Source: Aquilonibacter sp963703325 (lineage in GTDB: Bacteria; Vulcanimicrobiota; Vulcanimicrobiia; Vulcanimicrobiales; Vulcanimicrobiaceae). From it: 64,000 nt of DNA. Position 1 is the stretch's first letter, and each line of letters begins with the position of its first letter. The notes under the pieces were generated by a model, which worked only from the letters and a program-made list of their open reading frames with translations, did no database searches and was not told the DNA's origin. The position numbers and the translations under genes are program-made. Positions 8,903 through 17,043 of the stretch are shown one piece after another. The stretch is taken from assembly GCA_963703325.1 (NCBI GenBank), contig OY969805.1:3038001-3102000 (forward strand). The letters run 5' to 3'.

Positions 8903-10123
8903 TTACGTTCTATATGACGCATTAATCCTCACGTAATCCTTTGAGAGATCGCAGCCCCACGCGGTAGCGTGCGCCTCGCCGATCCCCAAATGCAGATCGA
9001 CGACGATATCGGTCACCTCGAGCTCGTGGTGCGCCTCGGCCTCGCTCAGCGCCTCGATGGCGCCACGCTCGACCCAGGTTTTGCCGTTGAGCTGCAATGA
9101 CCACGTTTCGGGATCGACCCCGGCATTTACCGAGCCCGCCGCGGCGATGATGCGGCCCCAATTCGGGTCCTCGCCGTAGAGCGCGGTCCGCACCAGATTG
9201 CTGTTGATCACTGCGCGTCCGATCGTGCGGGCTTGCGTCACGTCTTTTGCGCCGCGAACGTGCACCGTAAGCGTCTTGGTCGCGCCTTCGCCGTCGGCCA
9301 CCATCGCGAGCGCAAGATCCGTGCACACTTGGTGTAAGGCGCGGACGAACGCCGCGGGCGGCGCTTTTGTGCCGGCCGGCGCGAAGGCGTAGAGCGCGTC
9401 GTTGGTCGACATGCAGCCGTCGACGGAAATCATGTTGAACGAGGCATCCGCCGCTTCGCGCACCTCGCGCTGCAACGCATCGGCGGACATCGAGAAATTG
9501 GTCGCCACAAACGCGAGCATCGTCGCCATGTTGGGTGCGATCATCCCTGAGCCTTTGGCGATACCGCCGACGACGTATTTCTTCTCTCCGATGTAAAACT
9601 CGTAGGCAGCCAGCTTGGGCACGCGATCGGTGGTCATGATCGCTTCGGCCGCGTCATTGCTTGATTTGATCCCGTTTTCGAGCTGCTCGATCGCGCGCTC
9701 GAGACCGCGCTGGACGCGGTCCATCGGTAACGGTACGCCGATCACGCCGGTCGATGCGACAATGATGCTGGTGGCGGAGACTTTCAACAACGCCGCGGCT
9801 TGACGCGCAGTCGCGCGCGCGTCGCGATCGCCGCGCTCGCCGGTGCACGCATTCGCGCAGCCCGAGTTGCAGACGATCGCACGGAACACGCCGTCATTGG
9901 CGATGTGCTCGGCACTCACCAGCACCGGCGCCGCTTTGATCTCGTTGGTAGTGATGACCGATGCGCACACTTGCGGCGCATCGAACGCGATCACCGCAAG
10001 ATCGCGTTTGCGCGGCTTGATCCCCGCGTGCACGCCCGCCGAACGAACTCCCGGCACCGCTCCGATGCCGCCGCGAACGGCGACGAGCCGAACCTCGTCA
10101 TCCTGCGACAATTGCGCGAGCAT
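8903..10123 (-). CDS. argJ: Bifunctional ornithine acetyltransferase / N-acetylglutamate synthase
   Basis: A 406-residue ArgJ. It recycles the acetyl group from N-acetylornithine to glutamate and may also use acetyl-CoA. The self-cleavage site is clear: KGSGMIAPNMATMLAF, with the nucleophilic Thr at about position 201 after the Ala. Other family motifs are VRGGIGAVPGV at the start, VIVASTGVIG, and GEDPNWGRIIAAAGS near the C terminus. An upstream in-frame ATG (10198) lies inside argC. I prefer ATG 10123, which gives the usual length and has GAGGAG about ten bases upstream. This start overlaps the end of argC by 26 bases. ArgJ implies a cyclic acetyl pathway, in line with the absence of argE or argA nearby. 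Confidence 0.95.
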   Translation of the reverse strand: MLAQLSQDDEVRLVAVRGGIGAVPGVRSAGVHAGIKPRKRDLAVIAFDAPQVCASVITTNEIKAAPVLVSAEHIANDGVFRAIVCNSGCANACTGERGDRDARATARQAAALLKVSATSIIVASTGVIGVPLPMDRVQRGLERAIEQLENGIKSSNDAAEAIMTTDRVPKLAAYEFYIGEKKYVVGGIAKGSGMIAPNMATMLAFVATNFSMSADALQREVREAADASFNMISVDGCMSTNDALYAFAPAGTKAPPAAFVRALHQVCTDLALAMVADGEGATKTLTVHVRGAKDVTQARTIGRAVINSNLVRTALYGEDPNWGRIIAAAGSVNAGVDPETWSLQLNGKTWVERGAIEALSEAEAHHELEVTDIVVDLHLGIGEAHATAWGCDLSKDYVRINASYRT

Positions 10124-11069
10124 GCAATCCGGTCTCCTCGGGATACCCCAGCATGATGTTGAGATTTTGCACGGCTTGACCGGCGGCGCCTTTGCCAAGG
10201 TTATCGATCGCGCAAATCACGCGCACGACATTCCCCAGCACGTCGACGCGGATCTCGGCATCATTGGTACCAACGACGGCCGCGACGCTCGGCACGCGCT
10301 CACCCTCGACGACGCGCACGAACGGACTCCCCGCGTACACGTCCGCGTAGGTTACACGCACCGCTTCCTCGTCGAGCGCGCGATCGAAGACCGCGTACGA
10401 ATCGGCCAACATCCCGCGCGAGAGCGGCACCACGTGAGGCGTAAATACGAGCGGCAAATCGACACCGAACGCACGCAGCCTGCGCTCGATCTCGGGATGA
10501 TGCCGATGCCCTTCGATGCCGTATGCGCGAATATCGCCGGCAACTTCGGCATAGAGCGAGCCGGTCGCGGGCTTGCGCCCAGCGCCGGTGATACCGCTCT
10601 TCGCGTCAACAATAAGTTGTACTGGTCGGGGCTTCCACGTCATCAGCGGTAAAAGCCCGAGCAACGTCGCGGTCGGATAGCATCCCGGATTGGCAACCAG
10701 CGTCGCCTCGGCGATTAGAGGCTCCCACTCCGAAAGCCCGTATACCGCACTGTCGTCGAAGCGATAGTCGGCGGAAAGATCGACGACGCGTGCGCCTGCC
10801 TCGATGAACTTCGGTACCTGCGCGTGCGCTTCACCGTGCGCACCGGCAGCGATCACGCAATCGCCGGGCCGAATCGCAGCGAGCACCGAGCCTTCGCCGG
10901 AAAAGACGTATGGCGTCGTGCGTAAGAGCGGAAAGTGATCCGCCAGCGCGGCACCGGCGTGACTGCGGCTCTCGAGCACACCGACTTCTACGAACGGATG
11001 CGTGTCGAGAAAACGAATCGCTTCAGCCGCTCCATAGCCGCTGGCGCCCCACACGTGCACGCGCGTCAT
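10098..11069 (-). CDS. argC: N-acetyl-gamma-glutamyl-phosphate reductase
   Basis: A 323-residue NADP-dependent reductase of the arginine pathway. The Rossmann motif VWGASGYGAAEAIR is at the N terminus, and the catalytic Cys130 is in VANPGCYPTATLLGLLP. KSGITGAGRKP, EGHRHHPEIE and FTPHVVPLSRGM are further family signatures. ATG 11069 (MTRVHVWG) is chosen over an upstream in-frame ATG because the Rossmann fold starts here. The start overlaps by four bases (ATGA) the stop of a 91-codon open frame filling the argH-argC gap, which I do not consider a convincing gene. Confidence 0.95.
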   Translation of the reverse strand: MTRVHVWGASGYGAAEAIRFLDTHPFVEVGVLESRSHAGAALADHFPLLRTTPYVFSGEGSVLAAIRPGDCVIAAGAHGEAHAQVPKFIEAGARVVDLSADYRFDDSAVYGLSEWEPLIAEATLVANPGCYPTATLLGLLPLMTWKPRPVQLIVDAKSGITGAGRKPATGSLYAEVAGDIRAYGIEGHRHHPEIERRLRAFGVDLPLVFTPHVVPLSRGMLADSYAVFDRALDEEAVRVTYADVYAGSPFVRVVEGERVPSVAAVVGTNDAEIRVDVLGNVVRVICAIDNLGKGAAGQAVQNLNIMLGYPEETGLHARAIVAG

Positions 11070-11219
11070 TGGAGTGTCCTGCGGTGGATGTCTGGTGCAT
11101 AAAGTCGCGAGCGCCGGGGCCGCAGCCACAAGGCGCGAGGAGGGAGCATAGCCGTAGCTCTGTGACCGACGAGCAACGAAGTCGCTGCAGCCCCGCCGCC
11201 GCGACCCTGCGCGCTTACT

Positions 11220-11304
11220 GTTGGACGGCTTCGGCCGTCGTCACTCTTCACTCGCAAAGCTCTGCTTTTGTCGCTCATCGTTCCTAATCCGAAAGCCGTC
11301 CAAC
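11220..11304. repeat. Palindromic element inserted between argH and argC
   Basis: Twelve-base perfect inverted repeats GTTGGACGGCTT / AAGCCGTCCAAC, extendable across one bulge by CGG/CCG, bound an 85-base segment. Inside it GCAAAGCTCTGC is a near-palindrome. Elsewhere in this operon genes abut or overlap, so the 271-base argH-argC gap stands out. It could be a small non-autonomous mobile palindrome or a structured intra-operon RNA. The rest of the gap shows nothing else recognisable. Confidence 0.55.
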
Positions 11305-11340
11305 GGTAAGCTTTATGCATCGAACATCTACCGTAGGACA

Positions 11341-12732
11341 CTAAGGATCCAATTCGGCAGCCAGCGAGGCGAGGCCCGCGCGCACGGCCTGCGGTGAGGT
11401 CGATCCGTCGGTCTTTTTGGCGCTCACGCTCGCGGCCGGATCGAGCGGCGCATTAAATTCCTTAAGACCGGCCTCGTGTGCGAGCGCGCTCAGATCGCGC
11501 GCGTCGAGCGGACGTCCCGCTTCTTCGGCCGCGCGCACGGTTGCGCCGACCAGCGCGTGCGCGTCGCGCGCGCTCACGCCCGCCGCGATCAACGCATCGG
11601 CGATATCGGTTGCGACCGTATAGCCGTCGCCGGCGCGCGCCTGCATCGCCGCGCGATTGAAGGTGGTGTCGCGCAACGCACGCTCGAAGGCATCGAGCGC
11701 GGACAGCGTGCGTTCGCACGCCGCCATCGCTAGGCGTTTGGTCTCCTGCAGATCGCGATGGTACGACAGCGGCATGCCGACCGTTGAGGTCAGCGCGCCG
11801 AAATACAGTCCGGCGACTTCGCTCGCGCAGCCGCGTACCAGTTCGAAGACGTCGGGGTTACGCTTTTGCGGCATCAAACTCGAGCCGGTCGACGACGCGT
11901 CGCCCAATCGCACGTAGCCGAATCCCGGCGTCGCCCAGAGCACGATTTCTGCCGCGACGCGCGACGCATCCGCCAGCACGCGTGTGCACGCCTGCGCGAC
12001 GTCGAGCACGGCATCGCGCGTGCCGATCGCGTCCATGGCGTTGCGCGAAGGATGATCGAAGCCGAGACGCTTGCACGCCGCCGCGCGATCGAGCGGCAGC
12101 GTCGAGCCGGCGACCGCGCCCGAACCCAGCGGGCAGGCGTCCTTCGCAAAGGTGGCGGCGGCGGCAAATCGGTTCGCTGCGCGCACGAATGGCTCGGCCG
12201 CGGCCTGCAGCCAGAAGGCGAGTAGAATCGGTTGCGCGGGCTGCATGTGGGTGGTTGCCGCAAGCACCGTGTGCGCGTTGAGTTCTTCGGATGCGCGGGC
12301 GAGCAAATGGCGCGCGATCGAACGCGCACGCTGCGCGCCGTTCAGCGCACGGTCGTGCGCATAGAGCGCCAACGTCGTCGCGACCTGGTCGTTACGGCTG
12401 CGACCCGCGTGCAGCAGGACGCCCGCGTCCGGTTCGAGCTCCCGTACGCGCGCGTCGATTGCACCGTGCACGTCTTCGGCACCGCTCGCCTTGGCGTAGG
12501 CCGTAAACGTCCCCGCGTCGATCTCCGCCGCGACCTTCTTCAGCGCCGCGTTCAGCGCGCGCGCGGTCGACGCGTCGATAATCTTTCCGCCGGCGAGCGC
12601 ATCGACATGCGCCTGCGAGGTCTGCACGTCGAACGGTGCCAGCACGAGGTCGTCGTCGAGCGACGAACCGAAGGCCAGCAACGCCGCATCGGGAGGCGCA
12701 CCAAAGCGCCCTCCCCATTGCAATGAAGTCAC
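11341..12732 (-). CDS. argH: Argininosuccinate lyase
   Basis: A 463-residue member of the fumarase/aspartase superfamily, cleaving argininosuccinate to arginine and fumarate. The diagnostic mobile-loop signature GSSLMPQKRNPD is present, with the catalytic serine. The other conserved blocks are ALLHAGRSRNDQVATTLALY (written here as the GRSRNDQVAT motif), TTHMQPAQPI with the catalytic His region, and PLGSGAVAGSTLP. The start overlaps the argG stop by four bases (ATGA), so it is translationally coupled. Length is normal. Confidence 0.96.
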   Translation of the reverse strand: MTSLQWGGRFGAPPDAALLAFGSSLDDDLVLAPFDVQTSQAHVDALAGGKIIDASTARALNAALKKVAAEIDAGTFTAYAKASGAEDVHGAIDARVRELEPDAGVLLHAGRSRNDQVATTLALYAHDRALNGAQRARSIARHLLARASEELNAHTVLAATTHMQPAQPILLAFWLQAAAEPFVRAANRFAAAATFAKDACPLGSGAVAGSTLPLDRAAACKRLGFDHPSRNAMDAIGTRDAVLDVAQACTRVLADASRVAAEIVLWATPGFGYVRLGDASSTGSSLMPQKRNPDVFELVRGCASEVAGLYFGALTSTVGMPLSYHRDLQETKRLAMAACERTLSALDAFERALRDTTFNRAAMQARAGDGYTVATDIADALIAAGVSARDAHALVGATVRAAEEAGRPLDARDLSALAHEAGLKEFNAPLDPAASVSAKKTDGSTSPQAVRAGLASLAAELDP

Positions 12733-13943
12733 ACTTTTGCCGGTTGCTTCAGCCCAGCGACGCGGTCAAGCGGCAACCCATACAAGCGGATGAATCCGTC
12801 CGCCGCCTGGTGGTCGAACGCATCGCCCGCGCCGTAGGTCGCGAGCTTCTCATCGTAGAGCGCGAACGACGAGCGCACACCCGTCGTTGTTACCGCTCCG
12901 TGATAGAGTTGCACGCGCACGTCGCCGGTCAAGCGCGCAGCAAACGAGGCGTTGAACGCGTCGAGCGCATCGCGCAACGGTGACATCCACAATCCGTCGT
13001 AGACCAATTCGGAATATTTCTGATCGCAGCCGGCTTTGAAGCGCAGTTCATCGCGGGTGAGCACGAGCCGCTCGAGCGCCTTGTGCGCCGCGATGATGAC
13101 GGTGGCGGCGGGCGCCTCGTACACCTCGCGCGACTTGACGCCGATGACGCGATCTTCGACCAGATCGATACGGCCGATGCCGTGCACGCCGGCGAGGGCA
13201 TTCATCTTTGCTACCAACGCCGCGCCGGTCACGCCATCAACGGATGGGACGCCCTGCTCGAACGTAATGATCACCTCGTCGGGCTTGACCGGTTGCACGT
13301 TGGCCGACGCGGTCCACGCGTAAGCATCTTCGGGTGGCGCCGTCCACGGATCTTCGAGCACGCCGGCTTCGATCGAGCGGCCCCACAGGTTGGCGTCCAC
13401 CGAGTATGGCTTGGCTGCCGAGTGCGCGATCGGGATGCCGTGTTCGGCGGCAAACGCGATCGCGTCCGGGCGCGACAGCGGCTGCTCGCGCAGCGGCGCG
13501 CGCACGGTGAGCGACGGGTCGAGCGACCGCACCGCAAGCTCGATGCGCACTTGGTCGTTGCCTTTGCCGGTGCAGCCGTGCGCCACAGTGTCGGCGTCAT
13601 ACTGATGCGCGACTTCGACCAGTAGTGCACCAATCAGCGGACGCGAGAGCGCGGCCGAGAGCGGATAGACGCCTTCGTAGAGCGCGTTTGCGCCCAACGC
13701 CGGCAGCACGTAGTCGTTTACAAACCGTTCGCGCGCGTCGATGACGACGGCATCGTAGGCACCAAGCGCAATCGCTTTGGCCTTGACCTTTTCGAGTTCG
13801 GCTGCCGCGCCTTCACCGGCCACGCCATCCGACTCACCCAGATCGGCGGTCATCGCGACGACCTCGTTTCCGGCGAGAATCAATTTTTTCAACAACACCG
13901 AGGTATCGAGACCACCGGAATAGGCTAGAACGATGCGGCTCAC
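12729..13943 (-). CDS. argG: Argininosuccinate synthase
   Basis: A 404-residue ATP-dependent ligase joining citrulline and aspartate. The N-type ATP pyrophosphatase P-loop YSGGLDTSVLLKKL starts at residue 8. HGCTGKGNDQVR is the citrulline/aspartate site, and AYAWTASANVQP, IGRIDLVEDRVIG and TGDVRVQLYHG are family blocks. It overlaps argR upstream and argH downstream by four bases each, so argR-argG-argH form one coupled unit. Confidence 0.97.
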   Translation of the reverse strand: MSRIVLAYSGGLDTSVLLKKLILAGNEVVAMTADLGESDGVAGEGAAAELEKVKAKAIALGAYDAVVIDARERFVNDYVLPALGANALYEGVYPLSAALSRPLIGALLVEVAHQYDADTVAHGCTGKGNDQVRIELAVRSLDPSLTVRAPLREQPLSRPDAIAFAAEHGIPIAHSAAKPYSVDANLWGRSIEAGVLEDPWTAPPEDAYAWTASANVQPVKPDEVIITFEQGVPSVDGVTGAALVAKMNALAGVHGIGRIDLVEDRVIGVKSREVYEAPAATVIIAAHKALERLVLTRDELRFKAGCDQKYSELVYDGLWMSPLRDALDAFNASFAARLTGDVRVQLYHGAVTTTGVRSSFALYDEKLATYGAGDAFDHQAADGFIRLYGLPLDRVAGLKQPAKV

Positions 13944-14413
13944 GCGGCGCTACTTCCCTTCAAATCTAAGAAACGTTGCTTGATGACGGGCATTTGTTCG
14001 GCACTACGCACGACGATCATCACCGTGTCGTCACCGCCGAGCGTCCCCAAAATTTCCGGCCAGCCGGCTTCGTCAACCGCCGACGCGATCATCATCGCGC
14101 TGCCCGGCGGCGTCTTGATCACGATCATATTGACCGCGCCCTCGATGGTAATCGCCAGCTCCGCGACCACCCGGTGCAGACGGCTGACGTAGTTCACCGT
14201 CGCGTTGGGCACCACGTACTTAAAGAGCGCGTCATCGTCGCCGTTGACTTTGATCGGCACTTTGACGAGGCCCAGCTCCTTGATATCACGCGAGACCGTG
14301 GCTTGCGTAGCAGCGAACCCCTGCGCGTCGAGCAGCGCAACCAGTTCGTCTTGCGAGTGCACTGGGCGCGTTGCGACCAGCGTCAGAATCGCCCGTTGGC
14401 GACGATCCTTCAT
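13940..14413 (-). CDS. argR: Arginine repressor ArgR/AhrC
   Basis: A 157-residue arginine-responsive regulator. The N-terminal winged helix includes ATQATVSRDIKELGL, the ArgR recognition helix. The C-terminal hexamerisation and arginine-binding domain has TPPGSAMMIASAVDEAGWPEILGT (motif GSA..IA..ID) and GTLGGDDTVMIV. It is encoded inside the operon it should control, between argF and argG, which implies autoregulation through the two ARG boxes before argF. It starts one base after the argF stop region. Confidence 0.95.
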   Translation of the reverse strand: MKDRRQRAILTLVATRPVHSQDELVALLDAQGFAATQATVSRDIKELGLVKVPIKVNGDDDALFKYVVPNATVNYVSRLHRVVAELAITIEGAVNMIVIKTPPGSAMMIASAVDEAGWPEILGTLGGDDTVMIVVRSAEQMPVIKQRFLDLKGSSAA

Positions 14414-14414
14414 A

Positions 14415-15389
14415 TTAGAACATTCCCTTCGCGTCGGTTAACAGCGCAACCAGTAAAGCTTTCTGCGCGTGCAGCCGGTTCTCGGCCTCGTCGAGCACGG
14501 CGCTGCGCAGCCCGTCGATGACGCCTTCGCTGACTTCTTCCCCGCGGTGCGCGGGCAAGCAGTGCATGAAGATCGCGTGCGGCTGCGCGTACGAGAACAA
14601 TTCCTCGGTCACGGCATAGGGACGCAGCATCGCGTCGTTCCGTTCGCGATAGCGCTCCTCGCCCATCGAGGTCCAGACGTCGGTATAGATGACGTCGGCG
14701 CCGCGCACCGCGCGCACCGGATTGGTGAACGCGCGTGCGTTGCCGCCGCTGGGCTCACCCAGTTTGTTGAGCAGCGTCAGCGTGGCTTCGGTCGGACGAT
14801 GGGTCGGCGGCGAGCCGAAATGCACCACCGCGCCGAGCATTACCGCCGCTTGCGCGAGCGAGGTCGCCACATTGTTCTTGCCGTCGCCGACGTAGGCGAT
14901 AGTCAGGCCCTCGAGCGTGCCGAAGCGTTCCTCGATGGTCAGAATATCCGCCAGCGCTTGACACGGGTGCGCCACCGCCGAGAGACCGTTGATCACCGGC
15001 ACGGTCGACGAATGCGCGAAGCGTACCAGCGGCGGATGCTCGTGCGTTCGCACCACGATCGCGTCGACATAGCGCGAGAGCACGCGCGCCGCGTCCTCGG
15101 GCGTTTCACGGCTGCCGATCATGAACTCGTTGCCGGCGGCAAAGAGCGTCTCGCCGCCGAGCTGCTGCATTGCTACTTCAAAGGAAACGCGCGTGCGCAG
15201 ACTGGGCTTCTCGAAGAGGAGCATCAGTGTACGGCCGCGCAGCAGCGTGCGTACCTCGGTGCGCGGCACGGCTTTGAGATAGCGCGCAAGCGAAATCAGC
15301 GCCTGTAGCTCGCCCGGCGAGAAGTCGGTGACCTCGAGAATGTTGCGCCCACGGAGCGTATTGCTCTGGGCTGGCGCTACGGAGGACAT
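14415..15389 (-). CDS. argF: Ornithine carbamoyltransferase
   Basis: A 324-residue carbamoyltransferase producing citrulline. It has the carbamoyl-phosphate loop FEKPSLRTRVSFE, VVRTHEH, the ornithine-side HPCQALADILT, DVWTSMGEE and the catalytic HCLPAHRGEEV. ATG 15389 (MSSVAPAQ) is chosen. In-frame ATGs further upstream fall inside the operator-promoter region and would add a non-conserved tail. The -10 box ends nine bases before this ATG, so the operon transcript is probably leaderless or nearly so. It is the first gene of argF-R-G-H-C-J-D. Confidence 0.95.
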   Translation of the reverse strand: MSSVAPAQSNTLRGRNILEVTDFSPGELQALISLARYLKAVPRTEVRTLLRGRTLMLLFEKPSLRTRVSFEVAMQQLGGETLFAAGNEFMIGSRETPEDAARVLSRYVDAIVVRTHEHPPLVRFAHSSTVPVINGLSAVAHPCQALADILTIEERFGTLEGLTIAYVGDGKNNVATSLAQAAVMLGAVVHFGSPPTHRPTEATLTLLNKLGEPSGGNARAFTNPVRAVRGADVIYTDVWTSMGEERYRERNDAMLRPYAVTEELFSYAQPHAIFMHCLPAHRGEEVSEGVIDGLRSAVLDEAENRLHAQKALLVALLTDAKGMF

Positions 15390-15392
15390 TAT

Positions 15393-15426
15393 TGTATAAT
15401 TATACACTCTTGGCATAATTATGCAA
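15393..15426 (-). promoter_or_regulatory. arg operon promoter with two ARG boxes
   Basis: Two perfect AT-rich palindromes, TGTATAATTATACA (15393-15406) and GCATAATTATGC (15413-15424), lie 19 bases apart centre to centre, as expected for a tandem ArgR hexamer site. On the minus strand they contain a promoter: -35 TTGCAT (15421-15426), 16-base spacer, -10 TATAAT (15399-15404). ArgR bound here would cover both promoter boxes. The inferred transcription start is within about two bases of the argF ATG. Confidence 0.85.
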
Positions 15427-15441
15427 GTGTTGACGGCGGCG

Positions 15442-15476
15442 CTCTCATTATGAGAGGCTTGCTCTCGAAATGAGAG
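15442..15476. promoter_or_regulatory. Paired operator of the HigBA-type toxin-antitoxin operon
   Basis: Two inverted repeats directly precede the toxin gene: CTCTCATTATGAGAG (15442-15456, perfect arms CTCTCAT/ATGAGAG) and GCTCTCGAAATGAGAGC (15461-15477). They share the CTCTC/GAGAG half-sites and have centres 20 bases apart, two helical turns, as expected for cooperative binding of a dimeric HTH antitoxin. They end four bases before the toxin start and begin 18 bases from the ARG boxes. Confidence 0.75.
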
Positions 15477-15480
15477 CAGG

Positions 15481-15765
15481 TTGAGGGTCATCAGCCGGCG
15501 GAGGCTCCGAGAATATTGGACGCATCATACCGACGCCGAAGGCCCGCTCAAGACATGGTTCTCGATCGCGGCAAAGGCGACGTGGCGAAACATCGTAGAG
15601 GTTCAAAGGACCTTCGCGAGTGCCGAAGCGGTTGGCGACTACACCGTCTTCAATATAAAGGGCAACACCTATCGCTTGATTGCCAAGATCGAATATCGCG
15701 TGCAAATAATTTTTATCAAATGCGTGTTGACTCACGCTGAATACGACAAGGACAAGTGGAAATGA
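15481..15765 (+). CDS. higB: HigB-type toxin (mRNA interferase)
   Basis: A 94-residue RelE-superfamily toxin of the HigB branch. It has the N-terminal signature MRVISRRRLREYW, then HTDAEGPLKTWF, the central FNIKGNTYRLIAKI and the C-terminal YDKDKWK typical of HigB. Such toxins cleave ribosome-bound mRNA. The start is a TTG at 15481, fixed by the conserved N-terminal motif, and should keep toxin synthesis low. Its stop overlaps the antitoxin start by four bases (ATGA). The toxin-first gene order is characteristic of higBA. Confidence 0.88.
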   Translation: MRVISRRRLREYWTHHTDAEGPLKTWFSIAAKATWRNIVEVQRTFASAEAVGDYTVFNIKGNTYRLIAKIEYRVQIIFIKCVLTHAEYDKDKWK

Positions 15766-16154
15766 CTGCCATCGACGCTGCCTACGGAAAGTTGCTCCGC
15801 GACGATCTTCCGCACGCAATCCATAACGAGAAAGACTATCGCACGTACCTCGCGCGAGCGGAGGAGCTTCTCGACAAAAAAGGCCGGTCGCCGGCTGAGA
15901 ATCGCTATCTCGACTTGCTCTCGGTACTCATCGAGCGCTATGAGCAGGAGCACGAGCCCATCGTTGCACCTGATCCCTTGGACGCGCTCAAAGAACTCAT
16001 GGCCGCGAATGGAATGACGCAGAGTGCACTTGCGCGCTTGCTCGGATCGAGCGGTATCACTTCGGAAATCTTATCCGGGAAGCGATCGCTGAGTAAGACG
16101 CACATCAAGAAGCTCGCGGAAGCGTTCCACGTATCGACCGACCTGTTTGTTTAA
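15762..16154 (+). CDS. higA: HigA-type antitoxin with Xre helix-turn-helix
   Basis: A 130-residue antitoxin. The N-terminal half is helical and charged (toxin-binding region, about 1-70). The C-terminal half is an Xre HTH, with MTQSALARLLGSSGITSEI and LSGKRSLSKTHIKKLAEAF. It should neutralise HigB and repress the operon through the paired CTCTC/GAGAG palindromes. ATG 15762 overlaps the higB stop. GTG 15756 is an alternative start two codons earlier. The stop is one base before the argB ATG, so antitoxin and argB are probably co-transcribed. Confidence 0.88.
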   Translation: MTAIDAAYGKLLRDDLPHAIHNEKDYRTYLARAEELLDKKGRSPAENRYLDLLSVLIERYEQEHEPIVAPDPLDALKELMAANGMTQSALARLLGSSGITSEILSGKRSLSKTHIKKLAEAFHVSTDLFV

Positions 16155-16155
16155 G

Positions 16156-16956
16156 ATGGAACCCATCGTCATCAAGTACGGGGGCAACGCTCTTGTCATC
16201 CCGAGCGTAGCGCAGCGTAGTCGAGGGAGCGATCCCATCCTCGCCGAGCTGGTCGCGCTCCATCAGGCCGGCACCCCGGTCGTCCTCGTGCACGGCGGCG
16301 GTCCCGAGATCGACCGCTGGCTGGCCGAGCGCAATGTCCCAACCCGGCGGGTCGATGGGCTGCGCGTGACCGACGAGGCAACCCTCGAAGTGACCGAGGC
16401 GGTGCTGTGCGCCACGATCAACAAGCGCCTCGTTCGCGCCTGCGCGGCGCTCGGCGCGAAAGCGGTCGGGATCAGCGGCGAAGACGCCGACACGTTGGTC
16501 GCGCAAACTGCGCACGGATCGCACGGCGAAGATCTCGGCTATGTCGGCGACGTGACGGCATGCGATCCGGCGCTGATCAATCTTCTTCTCGCGTCGAAGT
16601 ATCTGCCGGTGATCGCGCCCCTCGCGGTCGCGCCCGACGACACGCATGCCTATAACGTCAACGCCGACCTCGCCGCCGCGGCGATCGCCGGCGCGCTGCG
16701 TGCGCGCGCCTTCATTATCATTACCAACGTCGAACGCGTGCGTCGCGACCCCAAGGATCCGTCGAGCGGCATCGAACGGCTCACGCTCGACGAAGCCCGC
16801 GCGTTCATGCAAACACCCTCGTGTGAGGGCGGCATGCTCCCTAAGATGCACGCGGCGGTCGCCGCGGTCGAGTCCGGCGCAAGCGCATCCTACATCTGCG
16901 GCCCGGAATCGATCGCCGCCGCTCTCTCCGGCAACGCGACAATCGTGTCGCCGTAA
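16156..16956 (+). CDS. argB: Acetylglutamate kinase carrying a translated repeat insertion
   Basis: A 266-residue amino-acid kinase phosphorylating N-acetylglutamate. It has IKYGGNA at the N terminus, LVHGGGPEIDRWL, NADLAAAAIAGAL and GGMLPKMHAA with the catalytic lysine. Residues about 13-25 (LVIPSVAQRSRGS) are translated from a class A repeat lying in frame between KYGGNA and PILAEL. That segment usually holds a less conserved helix, so the enzyme may still fold. It is the only missing arg gene of the opposite-strand operon. It sits one base after higA without its own visible ARG box, so its expression probably follows the toxin-antitoxin promoter. Confidence 0.92.
   Translation: MEPIVIKYGGNALVIPSVAQRSRGSDPILAELVALHQAGTPVVLVHGGGPEIDRWLAERNVPTRRVDGLRVTDEATLEVTEAVLCATINKRLVRACAALGAKAVGISGEDADTLVAQTAHGSHGEDLGYVGDVTACDPALINLLLASKYLPVIAPLAVAPDDTHAYNVNADLAAAAIAGALRARAFIIITNVERVRRDPKDPSSGIERLTLDEARAFMQTPSCEGGMLPKMHAAVAAVESGASASYICGPESIAAALSGNATIVSP
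16192..16228 (+). repeat. Class A repeat inside argB
   Basis: A full repeat copy (CTTGTCATCCCGAGCGTAGCG ... GTCGAGGGA) lies in the reading frame of argB and encodes residues LVIPSVAQRSRG. The copy carries the GCAGCG variant also seen at 28099, 41942 and 44738. Confidence 0.92.
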
Positions 16957-16957
16957 C

Positions 16958-16994
16958 CTTGTCATCCCGAGCGTAGCGAAGCGGAGTCGAGGGA
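16958..16994 (+). repeat. Class A repeat after argB
   Basis: A copy beginning immediately after the argB stop, with the variant GAAGCGGAGTCGAGGGA at its 3' end. Confidence 0.9.
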
Positions 16995-17043
16995 CCACAC
17001 GCAGGAAACGCTTTCGTAACAAGCGCAAGCTATCGTCCCCACC

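Noticed and set aside
11066..11341. 91-codon frame filling the argH-argC gap
   Set aside because: It is Arg/Ser-rich with no domain, and its sequence is largely set by the inverted-repeat element. Kept only as an observation.
15393..15426. AT-rich palindromes as a transposon end or origin site
   Set aside because: Position at the argF promoter, ArgR-box-like sequence and spacing fit an arginine operator better.
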